From the NCBI RefSeq assembly GCF_017302985.1, contig NZ_JAFIMU010000010.1:372001-436000 (forward strand): a stretch of 64,000 bases of DNA, read 5' to 3'. A model generated the notes under the pieces. It worked only from the letters and a program-made list of their open reading frames with translations, made no database searches and was not told the DNA's origin. The stretch's first letter is position 1. Every line of letters begins with the position of its first letter. The DNA is from Corallococcus macrosporus (GTDB taxonomy: Bacteria; Myxococcota; Myxococcia; Myxococcales; Myxococcaceae). Below are positions 57,893 through 64,000 of this stretch, in pieces. The position numbers were made by a program, and so were the translations under genes.

Positions 57893-59093
57893 TTGGCTGC
57901 TCCGCCAGTGCCGGGTCCTGGAACACGGGAACGTCCTCCTTGAAGACGTTGCGTTCCACCGGAGGGGGCGGCTTCATCAGGTTCTGGGTGAGCCAGCCCA
58001 GGCCCTGACGCTGCAGGGCGGACCGGTGCCAGATCCAGGCCGACACATGGACGGGCTGGGCACCGACGCTCATCTTCGGCCCGGCCGTGGTCATCCCCAT
58101 GTTGACCGCCTTGCAGCCGTGCTCGATGCCGTAGCGGACGACCTCGTACAGCAGCCGGAAGTAGACCCCCTCCTCCAGGGCCGCCTCGCGGGAGAACCCG
58201 GTGCAGGAGAACCGGAGCATGGGGCCGTCGACGAACAGCAGCCCGAACCCGGCGATGCTGTCATCAGGCCGGCGCAGCAGCATCACCTTCGCCTCGGGCA
58301 TGTCGCTGGCGGAGGCGAAGAAGCCCTCGGTGAGGACCAGCCGCCGGTACTGGGTGGCGCGGTCGTAGAGAGTCCGCCACAGCGCGGTCAGCTGGGGCGC
58401 AAGCTCCGCGAACTGCTCCACGACCTCGACGCGAAGCGAAGCCGTCTCCTTCATGCAACCCGCGAGTCGCCCCCGGTAGCGGGCCCGCATGTGGGCCTTG
58501 TATTCATTGAACGAGGTGAACGGCAGCGGAACGACGAACGCCGCAGGGAGCGGCGAGGGCACGAAGCCCATCCGGCGGAGCACTTCCACGGCACAGGGAG
58601 CGGCCGTCGGCTCGATGTCCCGGATGACGACCAGCGAGGCACGCTGACGGTCCGCCTCCGCTTGCGCCCAGCGCGCCAGGGTCGTGATGGCTTCCGTGCT
58701 GGACAGCGACGAGCGCACCGGGAACCCCACTCCCGCCGGGTTGCCCACTTCGATGACGCCGTACTTCAGGAAGCGAGGCGCCGCGCCGCGCACCAGGTGG
58801 ACGGCCTGCTGGATCCGCTCATTGCCCAGGTCCGCCCCGTCGATGGTGTTGCGATAGGTGGCGGCAACGCCCACGGGCTGCCCGCGTCCGTCGCTCAGCG
58901 TGACGGGGACCTGATGGAACCCGTCCATCTGGATGTGCTGGGCGCACTTCAGGAACCGCTGGCTGAGGTTGAAGTGTCCGTCGGGAACCCAGCAATCCCA
59001 ATCACGCGCGCCCCCGTCCTTCCAGAACGCCCCACCGGCTTCCCGGACCGTCACTTCGACGGATGAAAGCCTCTCAGCACTGCTACCGCGCAT
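57876..59093 (-). CDS. GNAT/FemAB-like (DUF482-type) N-acyltransferase
   Basis: 405 residues from ATG 59093, with GGAGG 6 nt upstream; an upstream in-frame ATG is less likely. The protein has two GNAT-like halves. The second (YKAHMRARYRGRLAGCMKETASLRVEVV, LYDRATQYRRLVLTEGFFASASDMP, ALEEGVYFRLLYEVVRYGIEHGCKAVNMGMTTAGPKMSVGAQP) closely follows the FemAB/DUF482 pattern. Although on the opposite strand, it converges with overlap on the BAHD-like gene and is a second FemAB-type protein in the same cluster, so it probably belongs to the same pathway. Confidence 0.75.
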   Translation of the reverse strand: MRGSSAERLSSVEVTVREAGGAFWKDGGARDWDCWVPDGHFNLSQRFLKCAQHIQMDGFHQVPVTLSDGRGQPVGVAATYRNTIDGADLGNERIQQAVHLVRGAAPRFLKYGVIEVGNPAGVGFPVRSSLSSTEAITTLARWAQAEADRQRASLVVIRDIEPTAAPCAVEVLRRMGFVPSPLPAAFVVPLPFTSFNEYKAHMRARYRGRLAGCMKETASLRVEVVEQFAELAPQLTALWRTLYDRATQYRRLVLTEGFFASASDMPEAKVMLLRRPDDSIAGFGLLFVDGPMLRFSCTGFSREAALEEGVYFRLLYEVVRYGIEHGCKAVNMGMTTAGPKMSVGAQPVHVSAWIWHRSALQRQGLGWLTQNLMKPPPPVERNVFKEDVPVFQDPALAEQPITPRP

Positions 59094-59236
59094 GTCATTC
59101 CTCCGCGGACATCGGAGGCGGAACAGTGCCTTGACGCCCCATGACACGGGAAGGCTCCGGCGGGTTGCCGGAGGTCTGTCACAAAACCCAACCGTGTTCT
59201 CAAGGCAATGTCAGAGGCTCCTCGCAGGATGCCGCC

Positions 59237-60451
59237 GTGTCTCACTCATCTCCGGTGTCGTCTCAAGAGCGCGTCGAATTGGTGGATGCCCTGCGCGGCT
59301 TCGCGCTGTGCGGTGTCTTCGTCTCGAACAGCTTCCTCTGGTTCGGAGGCCGCAACCTGCTGCCCCCCGAACAGCTCCGGGCCCTGGGCTCACCGCTGCC
59401 CGAGCTGGTGACCGGAGCCCTCTTCCTGTTCTTCGTGGCGCACAAGTTCCTCAACCTCTTCGGCTTCCTCTTCGGGCTGGGCTTCTCCATCCAGTTGTCG
59501 CGAACGGAGGCGCGCGGTGCCTCGCACGTCCCCGTCCATCTGCGGCGGATGGGGGTGCTGTTCTGCATCGGAGCGGTGCACCTGCTGGCGCTCTGGATGG
59601 GAGACATCCTCCACCTGTATGCGCTGGCGGGTCTCCTGCTGCTGCTCTTCGCCGGGAAGACGGACCGGACACTGTGGCGCTGGGTGGTGGTGTTGCTGGG
59701 AGTGATGCCGCCCCTGGTGCTCGCGCTCCAACTCTGGGGGCCGGAAGTCACGGCGCATGCCCCTGAATCAGCGCTGCGGGCCGAGCTGTTGGCAGCGCTC
59801 TCCAGTGGCTCCGTGTGGACAGCGCAGGCGGGCAACGCCCGCTACGTCTGGGAGACCTGGTTCAGCTCCCCTCGCGTGCTCATCTGGCTCACGCTCATCC
59901 TGGGCCGCTTCCTGCTGGGCCTGCTGGCGGGGCGTCACCGGCTGTTGCAGGACGTGGAACGCCACCGTCCCCTGCTCCGCCGGATGCTGTGGTGGGGGCT
60001 GTGCGTGGGAGGACTGCTCAACGCAGGAGGACTGCTGGCGTTCCAGCTGCGAGCCCAAGGCCTGGATCCGGCGAGCCACACCGGGCTGTTCCTCCTGACT
60101 GCGTTCCAGGAGCTTGGATACGCGTCCCTGGGAGCAGCGTACCTCGCCGGCTTCGCGCTGCTCTTCCAGCGTGAGCGCTGGCGCCGGGCGCTGGGGGTGC
60201 TGTCCCCCGTGGGCCGCATGGCGCTGACGAACTACCTGATGCAGACGGTGCTGAGCCTGTGGCTCTACAACGGCTGGGGCCTGGGGCTCATCGGCCGCGT
60301 GCCACCGTCACACTGTGTCGGCATCGCGCTGGTTCTGTTCGCGGTGCAGGTGCTGCTCAGCCACGCATGGCTGAAACACTTCCGCTTCGGTCCCGCGGAG
60401 TGGCTGTGGCGGTCACTCACCTACGGCCGCCTCCAGCCCCTGCGCGGATGA
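59237..60451 (+). CDS. DUF418-family integral membrane protein
   Basis: 404 residues from GTG 59237 (SHSSPVSSQERVELVDALRGFALCGVFVSN, the usual DUF418 beginning); an in-frame ATG at 59141 adds 32 unrelated residues. About eight to ten hydrophobic segments are visible, including LFLFFVAHKFLNLFGFLFGLGFSIQL and MGVLFCIGAVHLLALW. It ends with the family signature FRFGPAEWLWRSLTYGRLQP. The family (YeiB-like) has no established function, though related acyltransferase-3 proteins acylate envelope molecules. Confidence 0.88.
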   Translation: MSHSSPVSSQERVELVDALRGFALCGVFVSNSFLWFGGRNLLPPEQLRALGSPLPELVTGALFLFFVAHKFLNLFGFLFGLGFSIQLSRTEARGASHVPVHLRRMGVLFCIGAVHLLALWMGDILHLYALAGLLLLLFAGKTDRTLWRWVVVLLGVMPPLVLALQLWGPEVTAHAPESALRAELLAALSSGSVWTAQAGNARYVWETWFSSPRVLIWLTLILGRFLLGLLAGRHRLLQDVERHRPLLRRMLWWGLCVGGLLNAGGLLAFQLRAQGLDPASHTGLFLLTAFQELGYASLGAAYLAGFALLFQRERWRRALGVLSPVGRMALTNYLMQTVLSLWLYNGWGLGLIGRVPPSHCVGIALVLFAVQVLLSHAWLKHFRFGPAEWLWRSLTYGRLQPLRG

Positions 60452-60457
60452 ACGGCT

Positions 60458-60724
60458 TCAGTGAAGGCACGTCAACGTCGAAGGACTGCACTCGTAGCCG
60501 GCGTTGCAGTACTTCCCCTGGCAGCACCGCTTCATGAAGCCACCACAGCCCGTGTCCAGGTTGGCCTGGGTCTTCTCACCCGGCACGGCTTCCATCGCAG
60601 GAGCCTGGGCCTCGGTCGACACTCCCTCCGTCTGCTCGGTGTCCGCCGTCTCCGCTCCACCACAGGCCAGGGCAAACCCCAGCCCCATCACGACGAAAGC
60701 ACTCTTCACGAGACGCGTCAGCAT
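60458..60724 (-). CDS. Small Cys-rich lipoprotein
   Basis: 88 residues from ATG 60724 with GAGGAG upstream. The signal MLTRLVKSAFVVMGLGFALAC ends in a lipobox with Cys21. After an acidic Thr/Glu/Ala-rich stretch, the C-terminal 32 residues carry six Cys (TGCGGFMKRCCQGKYC, YEC, TCLH), spaced like a three-disulfide mini-domain. No enzymatic function is evident. Such small disulfide-rich lipoproteins are common in myxobacteria. The gene converges on the DUF418 gene with a 6-nt gap. Confidence 0.82.
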   Translation of the reverse strand: MLTRLVKSAFVVMGLGFALACGGAETADTEQTEGVSTEAQAPAMEAVPGEKTQANLDTGCGGFMKRCCQGKYCNAGYECSPSTLTCLH

Positions 60725-60949
60725 TGGGAGCTCCTCTCGGTGAGAACCGCGGCGCTCTGAATATCGGAAGCAGGCATGCGCTTGCAATTCAATGCCTTGC
60801 ATCCGAACCATCCCGTTGCAAAGGGATTGAATCTCGGTCCCCACCAGCCCTGACGCACGCGGATGCCTGGAAACGTCTTGCCCCAGCGGCAGGGCAAGCA
60901 GCGTGATGACTGGCCAGTGCCACACCCAAGGCGCAGTTTTGAATTCGCC

Positions 60950-62092
60950 ATGGACGTCCCCGCCTCGCTGCTCGACTTCTCGCTCACTCAAGGAAGCGCA
61001 CTCGGTTGGCGGCGCTCGATTGCCCGCCCCCGCCGGGCCTCCCGGCCGTTGCGGATCCTCGTGCTGACGCTGGTGGGCTGGCTGCCGCTCCTCGCCCTGT
61101 CGCTCGCCCAGGGCGGGCCCACCGTGCCGTGGGCGTTCCTGCGCGACCTGGGGATCCACGTCGAGTTCCTGGTGTCTCTACCGCTGCTCATCGCGGCCGA
61201 GCGCTACGTCGACCTGAGCCTCGGGGCGGCCGTGCGCCAGTTCGTCGTCTCCGAGCTGATTGATGCGAAGCACCTGGCCACCTTCGAGGGCATCGCGCGC
61301 GGGGTGATGTGGCTGAGGCGCAACGCCACCATCGAGGCCGGGCTGCTCGTGGCCTCCTTCGCCGTGTCCTTCATGGACCTGCCCCACCAGGCGAACCCGG
61401 GCTGGGTCCACACGGAGCCCGGTGGCCCGCCCACCCTGGCCGGGTGGTGGTACCTCGTGGTGAGCATGCCCCTCATCCGGTTCCTGGTCCTGCGCTGGTT
61501 CTGGCGGGGCGTCCTGTGGGCCCTCTTCCTGTTCAGGGTCTCCCGGCTGCCGCTCGCCCTCGTGCCCACGCACCCCGACACCGCGGGAGGCCTGGGCTTC
61601 CTGGGCACCTGCCAGGCCAGCTTCGCCCTCATCGTCCTCGCGGTGGCCTCCACGCTCACCGCGCAGCGGCTGGCGCGAGCCCCCGGCGCGGACTTCACCG
61701 ACTACGCCCTTCACCTGTTCGCCTTCGCGCTCCTCAGCCTGCTCATCGTTTTCGCGCCGCTGGCCTTCTTCAGCCGTCAGCTCCTGTTCGCGAAGCGGCG
61801 GGGGGACCACGCCTATTCGGGCGTGGCTTCCTGGCACTCACGGCGCTTCGAGCAGCGGTGGTTCCACCGCGAGCTGCCCGCCGGACAGGAGCTGCTGGGC
61901 GCGCCCGAGTTCTCCTCGCTCGCGGACCTGGGGACCTCCTTCAACACCGCGCGCAGCATGCGCTGGTTCCCGGTGGACGTCCGTGCGGCGCTGGCCGTCC
62001 TCATCGCGGCCATGGCGCCCATGGTGCCCCTGCTCCTCGCCGATCGACGCTTCCTCGAGGTGATGTTGGCGCTCGGAAAAAGCGTGCTCTGA
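60950..62092 (+). CDS. Polytopic membrane protein of unknown function
   Basis: 380 residues from ATG 60950 (MDVPASLLDFSL); an earlier in-frame ATG at 60863 would add 29 residues that do not look like part of the family. About seven hydrophobic segments: LRILVLTLVGWLPLLALSL, IHVEFLVSLPLLIAAE, IEAGLLVASFAVSF, WWYLVVSMPLIRFLVLRWFW, FALIVLAVASTL, LLSLLIVFAPLAFF and ALAVLIAAMAPMVPLLL. No catalytic motif was recognised. The first loop has a basic cluster (WRRSIARPRRASRP) just before the first helix. Confidence 0.72.
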   Translation: MDVPASLLDFSLTQGSALGWRRSIARPRRASRPLRILVLTLVGWLPLLALSLAQGGPTVPWAFLRDLGIHVEFLVSLPLLIAAERYVDLSLGAAVRQFVVSELIDAKHLATFEGIARGVMWLRRNATIEAGLLVASFAVSFMDLPHQANPGWVHTEPGGPPTLAGWWYLVVSMPLIRFLVLRWFWRGVLWALFLFRVSRLPLALVPTHPDTAGGLGFLGTCQASFALIVLAVASTLTAQRLARAPGADFTDYALHLFAFALLSLLIVFAPLAFFSRQLLFAKRRGDHAYSGVASWHSRRFEQRWFHRELPAGQELLGAPEFSSLADLGTSFNTARSMRWFPVDVRAALAVLIAAMAPMVPLLLADRRFLEVMLALGKSVL

Positions 62093-62111
62093 GTCCAGAG
62101 CCTACGAACCG

Positions 62112-62885
62112 TCAGCGCTCGGCGAAGGCCTTCTCGGTGACGTAGTGCCCGGCCTCACCCGGGGTGCCCTCCCGGAAGCCGCGCTCCTCCAGCATGGTCG
62201 TGAGGTCCGAGAGCATGCCGGGGCTGCCACAGAGCATCACCCGGTCCACCTCCGGGTTCAGCGGCGGCAGGCCCACGTCCTTGAAGAGCTTTTCGCTCTG
62301 GATGAGGTCGGTGATGCGGCCCGTGTTGCGGAAGTCCTCACGCGTGACGCTCGGGTAGTACGTGAGCTTCTGCTTCACCAGCTCCCCGAAGAACTCGTTC
62401 TGGGGCAGCTCGTGGATGAAGAGGTCGTGATAGGCCAGCTCCTCGGCCCGCCGGCAGGTGTGCGTGAGGATGACCCGGTCGAACTGCTCGTACGTCTCCG
62501 GGTCCTTCACCAGGCTGAGGAACGGCGCCAGGCCCGTCCCCGTGCTCAGCATGTAGAGGTTCTTGCCGGGCAAGAGGTGCTTGAGCACGAGCGTGCCCGT
62601 GGCCTTCTTGCTGACGAGGACCTGGTCCCCCTCCTTCAGGTGCTGCAGGCGGGAGGTCAGCGGCCCGCCGGGCACCTTGATGCTCAGGAACTCGAGGTGG
62701 TCGTCATAGTGCGCGCTCACCATGCTGTAGGCGCGCAGCAGCGGCCGGCCTTCGACTTCCAGGCCCATCATCGTGAACTGGCCACTGGCGAAGCGGAAGC
62801 CCGGGTCGCGCGTGGTGACAAAGCTGAACAGGGTGTCGGTCCAGTGGTGCACCCGCAGCACGGACTCCTTCATGAGACTGCTCAC
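62112..62885 (-). CDS. fpr: Ferredoxin/flavodoxin-NADP+ reductase
   Basis: 257 residues from GTG 62885, with GGGAG upstream; ATG 62873 lacks a ribosome site. FAD-binding RAYSMVSAHYDDHLEFLSIKV (the RxYS motif) and GPLTSRLQHLKEGDQV are followed by the NADP-binding half: NLYMLSTGTGLAPFLSLVKD, VILTHTCRRAEELAY and RVMLCGSPGMLSD. The C-terminus ends in aspecific residues GHYVTEKAFAER as in bacterial (subclass I) Fpr. It exchanges electrons between NADPH and ferredoxin or flavodoxin, feeding biosynthesis or stress responses. Confidence 0.93.
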   Translation of the reverse strand: MSSLMKESVLRVHHWTDTLFSFVTTRDPGFRFASGQFTMMGLEVEGRPLLRAYSMVSAHYDDHLEFLSIKVPGGPLTSRLQHLKEGDQVLVSKKATGTLVLKHLLPGKNLYMLSTGTGLAPFLSLVKDPETYEQFDRVILTHTCRRAEELAYHDLFIHELPQNEFFGELVKQKLTYYPSVTREDFRNTGRITDLIQSEKLFKDVGLPPLNPEVDRVMLCGSPGMLSDLTTMLEERGFREGTPGEAGHYVTEKAFAER

Positions 62886-63104
62886 GTCATCGCTCCCAAA
62901 GAGGGTCAGGCCTACACGAGCGCCTCGCGCTCGAACACGCCGCGTTCTGCGACGGATTCCCCGCCGAGAACAAGGGAAGTCGGCGGGCAGCCTGCCTTGC
63001 GCTTATTGAGGGGTTCAGGTCTCCAGCGGCTCTTCTCACACGCCCTGTGAGGATGCCAGCCGTCAACCCGACTCTTCCCTGATTCACGGCTAGGATGGGA
63101 AAGC

Positions 63105-64000
63105 ATGGGGCACGGTGCTTTCGGCGACCTACAACTCGAAGCGGAGATCGGGCGCGGCTCGCAGAGCGTGGTCTACCGGGCCTCGCGCGGGGGCGCTGTC
63201 TTCGCACTCAAGGTCCTCCGGGAGGACGTGGCGCGCTCCGGCCACGTCTCGCGGACGCGCTTCCGCCGGGAGGCCGCGCTCCTGGCGTGTCTGCGGCACC
63301 GGAGCCTGCCGGCGATCCTCGAGGTGGGAGATGTAGACGGGCGGCCCTACCTCCTGCTGGAGCTCGTCCTCGGGCCGAGCCTCGCGGCGCACTTCGCGCA
63401 GGGGCGGCCGACGGAAGCTTCTCTCATTTCCATCGCGCGGGACCTCGCCGGGGCGCTGTCGGAGGTCCACCGGCACGGGCTGGTCCACCGGGACGTGAAG
63501 CCGCAGAACGTGGTGGTCTCGGACATCGGGCGCGCCACGCTGATCGACTTCGGGTTCGTCGCCCGGGCCACCGGCGGCGAGGCGGGCCGCAAGCTGGCGG
63601 GGACGCTGCAATACAGCGCGCCGGAGCAGTCCGGCATGCTCAAGCGGCCCGTGGACGGACGGGCGGACCTCTACGCGCTCGGGGCCATCCTCTTCGAGGG
63701 CGCCGCCGGCCGGCCCCCATTCACCGCCACCGACGTGGGCGAGCTGCTGCGGCAGCACGCCGCGCACCGTCCACCGGACCTGCGCGTCCTCCGTCCGGAC
63801 CTGAGCCCGGCCCTGGTCGCGGTCATCGAGAAGCTCCTCGCCAAGGACCCCGACGACCGGTACCCGTCCGGCGAAGCGCTCGCCGCCGACCTCGACCGCC
63901 TCTCCGGGCTGGAGGCATCTGGCAAGGCAGAGCTCCGCACGACACCGGTCGCGGAGTCCGCGTTCGCCGGCCGTGAGGCGGAGCTCGCCTCGCTGTCCCG
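63105..64000 (+). CDS. Ser/Thr protein kinase, N-terminal part (probable kinase-AAA ATPase)
   Basis: 298 residues are visible; the frame is open at the window edge. The kinase domain is complete: glycine loop GRGSQSVVYRA, Lys36 in ALKVL, HRDVKPQN with Asp130, IDFG with Asp148, GTLQYSAPEQSG and RPVDGRADLYALGAILFE. It is followed after ~20 linker residues by AFAGREAELASLS, the usual first residues of the predicted ATPase (AAA_16-like) domain attached to many myxobacterial kinases, so a large kinase-ATPase signalling protein is expected. ATG 63105 follows AGGATGGGA; the nearby ATG at 63095 is out of frame. Confidence 0.9.
   Translation, partial: MGHGAFGDLQLEAEIGRGSQSVVYRASRGGAVFALKVLREDVARSGHVSRTRFRREAALLACLRHRSLPAILEVGDVDGRPYLLLELVLGPSLAAHFAQGRPTEASLISIARDLAGALSEVHRHGLVHRDVKPQNVVVSDIGRATLIDFGFVARATGGEAGRKLAGTLQYSAPEQSGMLKRPVDGRADLYALGAILFEGAAGRPPFTATDVGELLRQHAAHRPPDLRVLRPDLSPALVAVIEKLLAKDPDDRYPSGEALAADLDRLSGLEASGKAELRTTPVAESAFAGREAELASLS

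Overview
The window is uniformly very GC-rich DNA that reads as a myxobacterial chromosome (Myxococcus/Corallococcus-like). The inference rests on an AibC-MvaS gene pair typical of the myxobacterial alternative isovaleryl-CoA route, two Ser/Thr protein kinases, an FHA-GAF sigma-54 activator, Cys-rich lipoproteins and a giant NRPS-PKS. No rRNA, tRNA, CRISPR array or insertion sequence was found.

Layout. 1-1583: end of an AibC-like dehydrogenase, then mvaS. 1683-4589: two tandem paralogous lipoproteins with C-terminal ferritin-like domains. 4594-6862 (minus): a GntR regulator, a broken VOC/glyoxalase remnant and a 2-oxoglutarate-dependent oxygenase. 7263-8790: a Gfo/Idh/MocA oxidoreductase converging on a GNAT gene.

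9075-41663 is one 32.6-kb gene for a 10,862-residue hybrid synthetase. Read from sequence it is C-A-T x4, KS-AT-ACP, C-(dead A split by a luciferase-like monooxygenase), C-A-T x3, C-T-TE. It should make an N-acylated heptapeptide with one malonate-derived unit, released by a thioesterase. The gene carries two in-frame minisatellite expansions, a pair of 25-bp palindromes also found upstream of the GntR gene, two consecutive C domains with altered HHxxxDG motifs and no carrier between them, and a last module with no adenylation domain.

41740-45893 (minus): a GNAT gene, a Ser/Thr kinase-PEGA gene translationally coupled to a small membrane protein, and a Cys-rich lipoprotein. 45930-50423: a likely sulfide-handling locus (SQR-like flavoprotein, beta-carbonic anhydrase and sigma-54 activator in one minus-strand operon, divergent from an ETHE1-like persulfide dioxygenase), followed by a glutathione peroxidase.

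51245-59093 is a compact, unrecognised cluster: a LuxI/FeeM-like acyltransferase, a heme-oxygenase-like diiron enzyme, a DUF3419/BtaA-like protein, an AspH-like hydroxylase, two GNAT/FemAB-like proteins, a PaiB-like flavoprotein and a BAHD-like acyltransferase. It looks like a pathway for a small acylated amino acid or lipid and is the best candidate here for an undescribed system. 59237-64000: a DUF418 membrane protein, a small Cys-rich lipoprotein, an unknown membrane protein, a ferredoxin-NADP reductase and the start of another Ser/Thr kinase running off the end. Family assignments are from motif recognition by eye; no database search was run.
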